From Neisseria lisongii (GTDB lineage Bacteria > Pseudomonadota > Gammaproteobacteria > Burkholderiales > Neisseriaceae), in assembly GCF_028463985.1 (NCBI RefSeq), contig NZ_CP116766.1, positions 1,488,001 to 1,552,000 of the forward strand: a stretch of DNA of 64,000 nt. The letters run 5' to 3'. This document shows positions 18,962-26,984 of this stretch, piece by piece. Positions within the stretch are counted from its first letter, which is position 1. Every line of letters begins with the position of its first letter. A program made the position numbers and the translations under genes. The notes under the pieces are model-generated. The model worked only from the letters and a program-made list of their open reading frames with translations. It ran no database searches and was not told the DNA's origin.

Positions 18962-19906
18962 ATGAGTACCCAAAACTACGGCGGTATCGACATCGCCAAA
19001 CGAAACTTCGTTATCGGCATCACGTCTTCCAAAAAGACCAAAACCGAGACCAACAACCAAAAAGGCTTTCTCCACACCATCGAATACCTGAAAAAACATC
19101 AGGTCTCACTGGTTGTGATGGAAAGCACCGGCGGACTGGAAATCCCATTGGCCAAAGCACTGCACCGGGCAGGATTCAAAGTCATCATTGCCAATCCCCG
19201 TCAGACGCACCAATTCGCACAGTCGCAATCACTCACCAAAACCGATGCGGCCGATGCCAAAATGTTGGCGTTTTACGCACAGGTAATCACACAAAAGCCC
19301 GATTGGGAACGGCAGCTCTATACGCCGCCGAGTGAGGCAGAAGAAATCCTCGAAGCCTTAATCAGCCGCCGCACTCAACTGGTTGAAATGCGCAGTGCCG
19401 AAAAAAACCGTTTGCAGCAGGTACATGAAACACAGATTCAAAGTGTTGAAGCACTGATCGCACATTTCGACGCACTGATTGCTGCTTTGGACAGACAGAT
19501 CGAAGAACATAACGACACTCATTTTGGCGACAAAAGCAGTCTGCTGCAAAGCATCAAAGGTATCGGCCCGACTACTGCAGCGACCTTATGTGCGATGTTG
19601 CCGGAATTGGGCAGAGTATCGCATAAACAGATTGCCGGTTTGGTAGGTGTCGCCCCTTATGTGAAAGAAAGCGGCACAATGAAGTTTAAAAGCCGCTGTT
19701 TCGGCGGGCGCAGTGCTGTACGCAAAACGCTGTATATGGCGGCGATGGTGGCGGCACACTACGAACCGAGGATTAAGGACTTCTACCAACGTCTGCGTTT
19801 GCGGGGTAAGCCGTACAAAGTGGCGGTAACGGCCTGTATGCGTAAGCTGCTGACGATTCTGAATGCGATGATGCGGGATCGTTTGGCAGAGGTGAGTGCT
19901 GTTTGA
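18962..19906 (+). CDS. IS110-family transposase (DEDD/Piv-type), copy 1
   Basis: IS110 transposases are RuvC-like DEDD recombinases related to the Moraxella pilin invertase Piv. The 314 residues start MSTQNYGGIDIAKRNFVIGI, where D10 of GIDIAK is the first catalytic acid; VVMESTGGLE supplies E, and TKTDAADAKML the DxxD pair. A coiled segment (about 130-190) leads to the C-terminal Transposase_20 domain with SIKGIGPTTAATLCAMLP and the conserved serine region SGTMKFKSRCFGGRSAVRKTLYMAA. An ATG lies three bases upstream; ACAGG serves as ribosome site. The frame is intact and probably active. Confidence 0.95.
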   Translation: MSTQNYGGIDIAKRNFVIGITSSKKTKTETNNQKGFLHTIEYLKKHQVSLVVMESTGGLEIPLAKALHRAGFKVIIANPRQTHQFAQSQSLTKTDAADAKMLAFYAQVITQKPDWERQLYTPPSEAEEILEALISRRTQLVEMRSAEKNRLQQVHETQIQSVEALIAHFDALIAALDRQIEEHNDTHFGDKSSLLQSIKGIGPTTAATLCAMLPELGRVSHKQIAGLVGVAPYVKESGTMKFKSRCFGGRSAVRKTLYMAAMVAAHYEPRIKDFYQRLRLRGKPYKVAVTACMRKLLTILNAMMRDRLAEVSAV

Positions 19907-19961
19907 TCATGTTGAAGTATTGCCGGTTTTGTTCAGACCGGCCTTCAGACTAACCGTTTTT

Positions 19962-19990
19962 GTATTTTTACCCGACGGGGTGAAAAATAC
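19962..19990. terminator. Terminator-like hairpin after the IS110 transposase
   Basis: GTATTTTTACCC pairs with GGGTGAAAAATAC around a four-base loop. The hairpin is repeated after copy 2. It could end the transposase mRNA or be part of the right-end structure. Confidence 0.55.
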
Positions 19991-20102
19991 AGTTGCTACA
20001 AGTGCCGGATTAAATTGTATGGATTATTCAGTTAATCCACTATAAAATCGGGAAAAAGTGGTTTGCGTTGTGATATTTTTAAGGTAGATTTACTATGATG
20101 AC

Positions 20103-20212
20103 AATCAAAAGATACGGCGACGCAGCAAGCCGCCCTGCACACAGTTCCCCGTCCTGCTGGCGGGAGGGGGTTAGGGGAAGGGTGGCTTGCTGCGTTGCCG
20201 TATCTTTTGATT
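20103..20212. repeat. 110-bp inverted repeat with G-rich loop
   Basis: Two 34-bp arms starting AATCAAAAGATACGGC pair with only two mismatches. The interior on the plus strand has four G-tracts at 20162-20182 (GGG, GGGGG, GGGG, GGG), a canonical G-quadruplex pattern. The right arm and loop, read on the minus strand, match the left block of the MITE family (AGCCACCCTTCCCC...CGGGGAAC). It fills most of the 215-bp gap between the IS110 unit and yacG. Confidence 0.85.
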
Positions 20213-20258
20213 ATTCCACTGCATTCTAGCCTAAATCTCTTTTAAAATCATAAATATA

Positions 20259-20456
20259 ATGAACACTGATACCCAAAATGTCCCTACTGTCAAATGTCCG
20301 ACCTGCCGCACTGCCGTCCACTGGAATGCCGACAGCCCTTACCGCCCGTTTTGCAGCCGCCGCTGCAAGCTAATTGACTTGGGTGAATGGGCAAACGAGC
20401 GTTACAGCGTTGCCGCCGAAGAAGACGACAGCCTGTCTGACCTGCTCGAACGATAA
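20259..20456 (+). CDS. yacG: DNA gyrase inhibitor YacG, zinc protein
   Basis: YacG is a small zinc protein that binds GyrB and inhibits gyrase in E. coli. The 65 residues carry the C-x2-C...C-x3-C site: [11 protein letters not shown] and [14 protein letters not shown], both complete. The tail ([18 protein letters not shown]) is the acidic gyrase-contact type. No clear ribosome site precedes the ATG. In E. coli coaE, zapD and yacG are contiguous; here a mobile unit separates coaE from yacG and no zapD is visible. Confidence 0.94.
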   Translation: MNTDTQNVPTVKCPTCRTAVHWNADSPYRPFCSRRCKLIDLGEWANERYSVAAEEDDSLSDLLER

Positions 20457-20469
20457 GGCCGTCTGAAAA

Positions 20470-21408
20470 ATGAATGGCGCAAATCTCTGCGAAGCGAAAA
20501 CATCTTCCACTCTGCGTGGGGTGGCGGCTGCCGTGTTGTCCAACGGTTTGTTTTCCATTCTGTTTTTATACAGCATGTGGATGCAGCCTTTGAGCGGCAC
20601 CGATGTTTTCGCATGGCGCATGATCGGTATGCTGTTTGCCCTGCTGGCGCTGATGAGTTTGAGCAGAAGCTGGGGTGCGGCACGCTCGTTTGCGGCCGGT
20701 TTGGGCATGAATCTGCGCAACTGGCTGCCGCTGCTGCTGACCACGCCGATTATCGCCAGCCAGTTGTGGCTGTTTATGTGGGCGCCGGTCAATGGCGAAG
20801 GAATTAACGTGGCGATGGGCTATTTTCTGTTTCCGCTGGCGATGATGCTGGCGGGGCGAATCTGGCTGAAAGAACGCCTCAACCGCCTGCAAAGCTGCGC
20901 CGTGTTGCTGGCGGCGGCGGGCGTGGGCTGGCAACTGGTGCATTCGGGGGCATTTTCATGGGCAACGCTGTGGGTGTGCGGCACTTATCCGGTTTACTAT
21001 CTGCTGCGCCGCCGTTTCGGGATTCCTTCGTTAATCGGGCTGACCATTGATTTGGCGCTGATTGCGCCCTGTATGCTGGTTTATATTCTGTTGTCATCCG
21101 AGAGCCTTGCCGTGATTGCCGCCCACCCGCAGCTCGCCGTATGGATTGTGCTGCTCGGCATCAACAGCGCCTTGGCGATGTATTTGAATCTGCAGGCAAA
21201 CCAAATGCTGCCGGTGGTGATTTTCGGCATGTTGAGCTATCTTGAACCGATTTTGTTATTTGTTTTATCGGTGGTTTTGTTAAACGAAACCGTCAGCAGC
21301 CAAGATTGGATAGGTTATGGCCTGATTTGGTCGGGACTATGCCTGTTGCTGCTGCAAGGGCTGCTCTACGGTATCAGGCAACGGTGTACAAATAACCATG
21401 CCGTCTGA
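20470..21408 (+). CDS. EamA-domain transporter of the DMT superfamily (RarD-like)
   Basis: The 312-residue protein has about ten hydrophobic segments in two EamA repeats, starting LRGVAAAVLSNGLFSILFLYS. WMQPLSGTDVFAWRMI and VNGEGINVAMGYFLFPLAMMLAG resemble RarD/chloramphenicol-sensitive proteins; AMYLNLQANQMLPVVIFGMLSYLEP is the typical second-repeat signature. Such proteins export or import small metabolites; the substrate is unknown. The ATG sits at the end of a DUS, 13 bases after yacG, suggesting one transcript. Its stop codon TGA is itself part of a DUS. Confidence 0.9.
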   Translation: MNGANLCEAKTSSTLRGVAAAVLSNGLFSILFLYSMWMQPLSGTDVFAWRMIGMLFALLALMSLSRSWGAARSFAAGLGMNLRNWLPLLLTTPIIASQLWLFMWAPVNGEGINVAMGYFLFPLAMMLAGRIWLKERLNRLQSCAVLLAAAGVGWQLVHSGAFSWATLWVCGTYPVYYLLRRRFGIPSLIGLTIDLALIAPCMLVYILLSSESLAVIAAHPQLAVWIVLLGINSALAMYLNLQANQMLPVVIFGMLSYLEPILLFVLSVVLLNETVSSQDWIGYGLIWSGLCLLLLQGLLYGIRQRCTNNHAV

Positions 21409-21429
21409 AAATGCGTTTTCAGACGGCAT
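21398..21429. terminator. Inverted DUS pair overlapping the end of the transporter gene
   Basis: ATGCCGTCTGAAAA and TTTTCAGACGGCAT are four bases apart. The first copy encodes the final Ala-Val-stop of the DMT transporter. Confidence 0.75.
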
Positions 21430-21547
21430 CTGATTCTCAAACAATACATTGATTTAAATTGTGGATTTATTACAATATTCCCCGTTGAGTGGTTCAACAA
21501 GCGGAAACGCCCACCGTTTCCGATGGGCGCTCACAGAGGAAAATGAA

Positions 21548-21616
21548 ATGAATACCACAACTATTCAAATCATTATCTTTCTGGTTCTGATGTTGGTAAG
21601 CGTATCGGCTTACTAA
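21548..21616 (+). CDS. Candidate 22-residue single-span membrane peptide
   Basis: The frame reads MNTTTIQIIIFLVLMLVSVS then Ala-Tyr and stops. Residues 6-20 are strongly hydrophobic, so the product would be a one-span membrane peptide. A strong ribosome site (CAGAGGAAAATGAA) lies six bases before the ATG, and a possible promoter TTGATT (21449) with TACAAT (21471) is 16 bp spaced. A hairpin (GGGG..GGCGG with CCGC..CCCC, 21630-21660) follows. It lies between a terminator and ispH in a gap with no other gene. I do not know a homologue; it could also be a chance frame. Confidence 0.5.
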   Translation: MNTTTIQIIIFLVLMLVSVSAY

Positions 21617-21734
21617 GAACCTGAAAGACGGGGTTGGCGGTAGCAGCCGCTGCCCCGATTCCTCAATCTTACAAAATTCTCTGCCCAAGCGCAAGAAAAT
21701 CACAATTTATCTGCTGGTTAGAGTGGATTGGCTC

Positions 21735-21769
21735 TATAGTGAATTAACCAAAAAATATAGTGGATTAAC
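21735..21769. repeat. Two tandem TATAGTG-type terminal repeats
   Basis: TATAGTGAATTAACC (21735-21749) and TATAGTGGATTAAC (21756-21769) lie in direct orientation. They match the ends of CREE and IS110 units and probably mark an old insertion or excision. Confidence 0.6.
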
Positions 21770-21812
21770 TTAATAAACCACACTGTGAAACTTTTCATTG
21801 CCCACTGAAAAT

Positions 21813-21845
21813 ATGCCGTCTGAAAATGCGTTTTTCAGACGGCAT
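21813..21845. terminator. Inverted DUS pair after ispH
   Basis: ATGCCGTCTGAAAA and TTTTTCAGACGGCAT flank a short loop, just downstream of the ispH stop on the minus strand. Confidence 0.7.
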
Positions 21846-21861
21846 ACTGATTAAAAAACGT

Positions 21862-22830
21862 TCAACCTTTATTCAAAGGCTGTTTGTTTTCCCCTTCTCT
21901 GCGCAATTCTTTGGGCAACACAAACACAATGCTTTCATCTTCGCCGCTGCCTTCCAGCAGCGTTTCGTGTCCCCAACCCTGAATGGCGGCAACCACTTCC
22001 CGTACCAATACTTCCGGTGCTGAAGCGCCGGCGGTGATGCCGACCTGACGTTTGCCGGCAAACCATTGCGGCTGCAAACCGGTGGCATTGTCCACCATGT
22101 AAGCGTCCACGCCCCGCAGCGCAGCCACTTCCCGCAAGCGGTTGCTGTTGGACGAATTGGGCGAACCGACCACAATCACGATATCGCATACCGCCGCCAA
22201 ATCTTTGACCGCTTTTTGGCGGTTGGTGGTGGCATAGCAGATGTCTTCACGGTGCGGATTGCGGATATTGGGGAAACGGCGGTTCAGCGCTTCGATAATG
22301 TCTTTGGTTTCATCAACCGAAAGCGTGGTTTGGCTGACATAAGCCAGCTTGTCGGGGTCGGCAACCTGCAGTGCCGCCACATCTTCCGGCACTTCCACCA
22401 GCAGCATTTTCCCCGGCGGAAGCTGCCCCATTGTGCCTTCCACTTCCACATGGCCTTTATGCCCGATCATGATGATTTGATAGCCCTGATCGTTCAAACG
22501 TTCCACTTCTTTATGAACTTTGGTAACCAGCGGGCAAGTCGCATCAAATACCCGAAAACCCCGCTGCGCCGCTTCCTGCTGCACCGCTTTGGACACGCCG
22601 TGCGCCGAATAAATCAGCGTGGCACCAACCGGCACATCGGCCAAATCTTCGATAAACACCGCCCCTTTGGCACGCAGATTATCGACCACAAATTTATTGT
22701 GTACCACCTCATGGCGTACATAAATCGGGGCGCCGAACTGTTCCAATGCCCGCTCGACAATGCTGATGGCACGATCCACTCCCGCACAAAAGCCGCGTGG
22801 ATTGGCCAGCATAATGGTTTTTCCCGTCAT
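21862..22830 (-). CDS. ispH: 4-hydroxy-3-methylbut-2-enyl diphosphate reductase IspH
   Basis: IspH is the last enzyme of the MEP isoprenoid pathway, reducing HMBPP to IPP and DMAPP with a [4Fe-4S] cluster. The 322 residues carry the three cluster cysteines in [29 protein letters not shown] and [15 protein letters not shown], the HEVVHN and [14 protein letters not shown] histidines, and [12 protein letters not shown]. It follows lspA by 17 bp on the same strand. dxs of the same pathway is at 43903 in this window. Confidence 0.97.
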   Translation of the reverse strand: MTGKTIMLANPRGFCAGVDRAISIVERALEQFGAPIYVRHEVVHNKFVVDNLRAKGAVFIEDLADVPVGATLIYSAHGVSKAVQQEAAQRGFRVFDATCPLVTKVHKEVERLNDQGYQIIMIGHKGHVEVEGTMGQLPPGKMLLVEVPEDVAALQVADPDKLAYVSQTTLSVDETKDIIEALNRRFPNIRNPHREDICYATTNRQKAVKDLAAVCDIVIVVGSPNSSNSNRLREVAALRGVDAYMVDNATGLQPQWFAGKRQVGITAGASAPEVLVREVVAAIQGWGHETLLEGSGEDESIVFVLPKELRREGENKQPLNKG

Positions 22831-22847
22831 CTTCTTTCTCCCGCCGC

Positions 22848-23324
22848 TTATGCCGTTTTCTTATTGCGGATGCCGTCCAACACCAGCAACACTGCGCCGA
22901 CGCAGATAAAACTGTCGGCGACGTTAAATGCCGGATAAAACCAGTTTTGCCAGTAAAACAGCAGAAAATCCACCACATGCCCGTAGAGCAGGCGGTCGAT
23001 AACATTGCCGAATGCGCCGCCGACAATCATCGCCGCCCCGATTTTTCCCCAGCGGGCAAAATCATCGCGGATAACGGCACGAATCAGATAGCCGCTGATC
23101 AACACCGCCAGCAGCAGGAAAAAAAACTTCTGCCAGCCGCCCTGATCCGCCAAAAAGCTGAACGCCGCACCGGGATTGAACACCAGCGTCAAATCAAAAA
23201 AATCAGGGATAATGTTCAAACGCTCCTGATATTGGAAATTCGCCAATACCGCCAACTTGGTTGCCTGATCGAGAATCACCGCCGCCACGGCCAGCAGCAA
23301 ATAAGGAATTTTGGATAAAGTCAT
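22848..23324 (-). CDS. lspA: Lipoprotein signal peptidase LspA
   Basis: LspA is the membrane aspartyl protease that removes signal peptides from prolipoproteins after diacylglyceryl transfer. The 158 residues have four membrane spans. Conserved [18 protein letters not shown], and [19 protein letters not shown] with [12 protein letters not shown] hold the catalytic aspartates. The gene is upstream of ispH. Commonly ileS lies upstream of lspA, but here the IS110 copy 2 unit begins about 90 bp before its start. Confidence 0.96.
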   Translation of the reverse strand: MTLSKIPYLLLAVAAVILDQATKLAVLANFQYQERLNIIPDFFDLTLVFNPGAAFSFLADQGGWQKFFFLLLAVLISGYLIRAVIRDDFARWGKIGAAMIVGGAFGNVIDRLLYGHVVDFLLFYWQNWFYPAFNVADSFICVGAVLLVLDGIRNKKTA

Positions 23325-23656
23325 TTTTCAGACGGCCTCTGAAGCAAAGAAAACGCTTATTTTACCCCAAAGCAGCCTGACGTGCCGATTTACGGGGTAA
23401 ATTTGCGTTGTGGGGGTACGGTAAATCAACCGAAAAATAGACACCGCAGCGAGCCACCCTTCCCCTAACCCCTTCCCGCCAGCGGGACGGGGAACGGTGT
23501 GCAGCGTGCTTGCCTAAGCAGGCACGTGTTCTTTAAATTCCACATGAAAGCCGTCTGAAAACGAGTAAAGCGAGTTTCTGTGAAGCTGAAATCAGATTTT
23601 CAGACGGCTTCGACATAAAACTCACAGAACGGGTGCGTGCTTTGGCTCGCACCCTT

Positions 23657-24114
23657 GTATATCCAACTTCCAGTATCATAACAAGCAACACCCGCCCGGC
23701 CGCCACCCGTGCGCACCCAAGGTTCAACAACCGCTGTGTAGCTTAGGGAAGCCGGGCAACCCATCAACACAACCGGACAGTTGCCCGACAACACAACCGA
23801 ATGCAAGACAGGTTTATGATGAGTACCCAAAACTACGGCGGTATCGACATCGCCAAACGAAACTTCGTTATCGGCATCACGTCTTGTATATCCAACTTCC
23901 AGTATCATAACAAGCAACACCCGCCCGGCCGCCACCCGTGCGCACCCAAGGTTCAACAACCGCTGTGTAGCTTAGGGAAGCCGGGCAACCCATCAACACA
24001 ACCGGACAGTTGCCCGACAACACAACCGAATGCAAGACAGGTTTATGATGAGTGCCCAAAACTACGACGGTATCGACATTGCCAAACGAAACTTCGTTAT
24101 CGGCATCACGTCTT
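23657..24114 (+). repeat. 229-bp tandem duplication in IS110 copy 2
   Basis: The segment starting GTATATCCAACTTCC occurs at 23657 and again at 23886. Each copy spans the structured leader and the first codons of the transposase (to GGCATCACGTCTT). The join is at a shared CTT: leader CACCCTT and coding CGTCTT. A few substitutions distinguish the repeats. The upstream transposase start at 23819 runs out of frame (229 is not a multiple of 3), so only the start at 24048 yields full transposase. Confidence 0.92.
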
Positions 24115-24992
24115 CCAAAAAGACCAAAACCGAGACCAACAACCAAAAAGGCTTTCTCCACACCATCGAATACCTGAAAAAACATCAGGCCTCACTGGTT
24201 GTGATGGAAAGCACCGGCGGACTGGAAATCCCATTGGCCAAAGCACTGCACCGGGCAGGATTCAAAGTCATCATTGCCAATCCCCGTCAGACGCACCAAT
24301 TCGCACAGTCGCAATCACTCACCAAAACCGATGCGGCCGATGCCAAAATGTTGGCGTTTTACGCACAGGTAATCACACAAAAGCCCGATTGGGAACGGCA
24401 GCTCTATACGCCGCCGAGTGAGGCAGAAGAAATCCTCGAAGCCTTAATCAGCCGCCGCACTCAACTGGTTGAAATGCGCAGTGCCGAAAAAAACCGTTTG
24501 CAGCAGGTACATGAAACACAGATTCAAAGTGTTGAAGCACTGATCGCACATTTCGACATACTGATTGCTGCTTTGGACAAACAGATCGAAGAACATAACG
24601 ACACTCATTTTGGCGACAAAAGCAGTCTGCTGCAAAGCATCAAAGGTATCGGCCCGACTACTGCGGCGACCTTATGTGCGATGTTGCCGGAATTGGGCAA
24701 AGTATCGCATAAACAGATTGCCGGTTTGGTAGGTGTCGCCCCTTATGTGAAAGAAAGCGGCACAATGAAGTTTAAAAGCCGCTGTTTCGGCGGGCGCAGT
24801 GCTGTACGCAAAACGCTGTATATGGCGGCGATGGTGGCGGCACACTACGAACCGAGGATTAAGGACTTCTACCAACGTCTGCGTTTGCGGGGTAAGCCGT
24901 ACAAAGTGGCGGTAACGGCCTGTATGCGTAAGCTGCTGACGATTCTGAATGCGATGATGCGGGATCGTTTGGCGGCAGTGAGTGCTGTTTGA
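24048..24992 (+). CDS. IS110-family transposase (DEDD/Piv-type), copy 2
   Basis: The 314-residue product differs from copy 1 at only a handful of positions, for example G to D near residue 7 (QNYDGIDIAK), V to A in KKHQASLVV, and A to I in AHFDILIAAL. The DEDD residues, the GIGPTTAATLCAML helix-hairpin segment and the SGTMKFKSRCFGGRSA serine region are intact. Its frame is open and preceded by two tandem copies of the leader. Confidence 0.95.
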   Translation: MSAQNYDGIDIAKRNFVIGITSSKKTKTETNNQKGFLHTIEYLKKHQASLVVMESTGGLEIPLAKALHRAGFKVIIANPRQTHQFAQSQSLTKTDAADAKMLAFYAQVITQKPDWERQLYTPPSEAEEILEALISRRTQLVEMRSAEKNRLQQVHETQIQSVEALIAHFDILIAALDKQIEEHNDTHFGDKSSLLQSIKGIGPTTAATLCAMLPELGKVSHKQIAGLVGVAPYVKESGTMKFKSRCFGGRSAVRKTLYMAAMVAAHYEPRIKDFYQRLRLRGKPYKVAVTACMRKLLTILNAMMRDRLAAVSAV

Positions 24993-25137
24993 TCATGTTG
25001 AAGTATTGCCGGTTTTGTTTAGACCGGCCTTCAGACTAACCGTTTTTGTATTTTTACCCGACGGGGTGAAAAATACAGTTGCTACAAGTGCCGGATTAAA
25101 TTGTATGGATTATTCAGTTAATCCACTATAGGTAATA

Positions 25138-25180
25138 TTAGCTTACTGGCTTGTACAGAGAAGTTAGTGTTTTAACTATA
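25138..25180. repeat. Right-end remnant of the second MITE family
   Basis: TAGCTTACTGGCTTGTACAG...GTTTTAACTATA matches the right ends of the elements at 26811-26984 and 33875-34017. It abuts the right end of IS110 copy 2. Confidence 0.7.
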
Positions 25181-25204
25181 GTCAATTCAAACATTCTGCA
25201 AATA

Positions 25205-25235
25205 AAAAAGAGCCTGCATCAGCAGGCTCTTTTTG
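25205..25235 (-). terminator. Rho-independent terminator of the porin gene
   Basis: AAAAAGAGCCTGC and GCAGGCTCTTTTT form a 13-bp hairpin with a four-base loop and flanking A/T runs, 25 bp after the porin stop. Confidence 0.9.
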
Positions 25236-25260
25236 TTTAGGCTAATCTAATCAGCTTAGA

Positions 25261-26421
25261 TTAGAATTTGTGGCGCAAGCCAACCAGACCGGCAACGGTT
25301 TCAACTTTGTGAGGGCCTTTTTGACCGGCACGCAACCAACCTGCAGACAACAGAGCAGAAGTGCGTTTAGAGAAGTCGTAGTCAGCACCTACGATCACTT
25401 GGTCGTAGCCAGTACCTTTTTGTTTTACGCCGTCAACTTTAGCTTTGAAACCGTGAGCATAAGTAACACGAGGAGTTACATTACCAAAACGGTAAGCAGC
25501 AGTTGCAGCAGCTTCCAAGGTTTCTACACCTTTACCATGAGTAGTTACCTTGCCATCTTTATCTTTGATAGTTACAGAATCAGCAACTTTAGTACCAAAT
25601 GCAACATTACCATCTTTTACAAAACCATTAGTCAGAGAAGTGGTATAGTTTTCGTAAGTTTCAAAGTTTTTGCCGTATTGAACAGCAGCACCAACCATCA
25701 GGTTGTTTGCATCGTAACCAGCAGCCAAGCGATGGAATTGACCGTCTTTAGCTTTTTCATTAGCTTTGTTACTAGCGATATTATTGTGTTTGAAACCACC
25801 GGCGTATTGACCGAAGAAACCTGAGTTTTCGTAGTTCAAACCAGCGTAGTAAGCATCTTTAGTGGCTTCGTTGTGAGTCCATTTATCTTCTGGGTTAGCG
25901 TTGTCACGTGGAGTGTATTGTACGTTAGCGCTGAAGCCACCGAATACTGGAGAGTCGTAACGGGCAGAAGCAACACGTTTAGAGTTACGGTTGAAAGTAT
26001 CACCCAAAGCAACAGCGTGGTTATTGCCTTCCCATGGATCAATCGCACCGTCAGTACTCATGATTGAGCTTTCGATGTAACCGGCACGAACTTTACCGAA
26101 GCCACCTTCCAAACCGATGAAAGAGTCGCGAGTAGCCCAGCCGTTACCACCAGTTACTGGAGTTTTTTGTTCGATTTGCCAAATAGCGTTCAGGTTGTTA
26201 CCCAGATGCTCGTGACCTTTGAAACCGATACGTGAACCGAAATCTTGGATATCGGTAGCAGTTTTGGTTTTACGCTCAAATTTTGCTTTTTCAGCAGTTT
26301 TAGCACCAAATTTAGTTTGAGCGATTTCAACACCGGCTTTAACTTGACCGTACAGAGTTACATCGGCCATAGCTGCAACAGGCAGAGTTGCCAGAGTCAG
26401 GGCGATCAGAGATTTTTTCAT
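25261..26421 (-). CDS. Major outer-membrane porin (PorB/PorA-like, Gram-negative porin family)
   Basis: This is a trimeric 16-strand general porin. The 386 residues start with the signal peptide MKKSLIALTLATLPVAAMA, cleaved before DVTLYGQVKAGVE, a classic neisserial mature start. FGSRIGFKGHEHLGNNLNAI and WATRDSFIGLEGGFGKVRAGY are family signatures. The C-terminus VETVAGLVGLRHKF ends in the terminal phenylalanine needed for BAM recognition. Lysine- and threonine-rich loops are probably surface exposed. Its codon bias toward strong translation, the lack of DUS inside, and a strong terminator fit a highly expressed gene. Which Por allele group it equals cannot be told. Confidence 0.95.
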   Translation of the reverse strand: MKKSLIALTLATLPVAAMADVTLYGQVKAGVEIAQTKFGAKTAEKAKFERKTKTATDIQDFGSRIGFKGHEHLGNNLNAIWQIEQKTPVTGGNGWATRDSFIGLEGGFGKVRAGYIESSIMSTDGAIDPWEGNNHAVALGDTFNRNSKRVASARYDSPVFGGFSANVQYTPRDNANPEDKWTHNEATKDAYYAGLNYENSGFFGQYAGGFKHNNIASNKANEKAKDGQFHRLAAGYDANNLMVGAAVQYGKNFETYENYTTSLTNGFVKDGNVAFGTKVADSVTIKDKDGKVTTHGKGVETLEAAATAAYRFGNVTPRVTYAHGFKAKVDGVKQKGTGYDQVIVGADYDFSKRTSALLSAGWLRAGQKGPHKVETVAGLVGLRHKF

Positions 26422-26530
26422 TACTGTATTCCTTTTCCATATATGAAAGAAAACAACATAAGCAGATTCGATTCAATCTACTCTACGTTTTGCATTTATC
26501 ACTGCAATCAGTCAGCGATTACATGGCTTC

Positions 26531-26562
26531 ACTATAAATGCTTCGCTGCGAAAAAACAAACT
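26531..26562 (-). promoter_or_regulatory. Possible porin promoter
   Basis: On the minus strand TATAGT (26531-26536) is preceded at about 18 bp by TTGTTT. It would give a leader of about 100 nt to the porin ATG. The evidence is only the match to sigma-70 hexamers. Confidence 0.35.
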
Positions 26563-26768
26563 TTGCTGCGTTTACTTGGCTTGGCGGCGGCTTTATCCAA
26601 CAGGCCGGTGACTGAAATTATGGATTTTATTATTTATATATCAATTAGTTATGTTTATTTCCGATTTTTTGCATTTTTACAACACATCGTTTCAGAACGT
26701 GGTATTTGAGGCCAGTGGATTGTTGGCAATATCGGTTTTTTAGATAGGCAATGGCTGCTTTTGCAGCT

Positions 26769-26810
26769 TATCGTGAATCCATTTTTAAAGTATTACTGCG
26801 CTGGCTCACC
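26769..26810. repeat. Half of a Correia element, cut by a MITE
   Basis: TATCGTGAATCCATTTTTAA followed by AGTATTACTGCGCTGGCTCACC is the complement of the right half of the CREE at 10610-10717. It stops exactly where the next element begins, so the MITE inserted into it or a rearrangement joined them. Confidence 0.7.
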
Positions 26811-26984
26811 TATAGCGAATCAACCGAAAAATATGGCACCACAGCAAGCCACCCTTCCCCTAGCCTCTTCCCGTCAGCGGGACGGGGAACAAAGTGCAGG
26901 TGAACCAACTTAGCTTGTTGCTCCACATATTCCGACTGTTATTAGCTTGCCGATTTGTACAGAAAATTCGGTGTTTTAACTATA
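26811..26984. mobile_element. Second-family MITE, 174 bp
   Basis: It starts TATAGCGAATCAACC and ends GTTTTAACTATA. The left 80 bp (AGCCACCCTTCCCCT...CGGGACGGGGAAC) equal the left block of the IS110 units; the right part (AACTTAGCTTG...GTACAGAAAATTCGG) matches 33875-34017. It encodes nothing. Confidence 0.75.

Larger units (their letters stand above)
18558..20044 (+). mobile_element. IS110-family unit, copy 1, bounded by TATAGTG-type inverted ends
   Basis: A 1,487-bp unit begins TATAGTGAATCAACC and ends with the complement of TATAGTGGATTAACT. It holds one transposase gene (18962-19906), a 400-bp left non-coding region and a 138-bp right end. The left region contains a GC-rich block shared with the MITEs at 26811 and 33875, then a DUS (18691-18702) and its inverted partner (18742-18751), then a structured leader. 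A second copy at 23417-25130 and a deleted one at 39814-40087 share both ends. IS110 elements usually lack terminal inverted repeats, so the true IS boundary may lie inside this unit, nested in a MITE. Confidence 0.85.
23417..25130 (+). mobile_element. IS110-family unit, copy 2, with internal tandem duplication
   Basis: It has the same order as copy 1: GC-rich left block with four C-tracts (23457-23477), a DUS pair, leader, transposase and right end finishing at CACTATA. It is 1,714 bp because a 229-bp segment is tandemly duplicated. Its left end reads TACGGTAAATCAACC, two mismatches from TATAGTAAATCAACC. Directly after its right end (25138-25180) lies the right end of the other MITE family, suggesting insertion into a MITE. 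It is in the same orientation as copy 1. Confidence 0.85.

Noticed and set aside
22066..22938. A 290-codon plus-strand frame antisense to ispH and lspA
   Set aside because: No motif; it spans two convincing minus-strand genes and their junction.
23801..24421. A 206-codon frame starting as transposase and continuing into the duplicated leader
   Set aside because: It results from the 229-bp tandem duplication, which shifts the frame; the real transposase starts at 24048.
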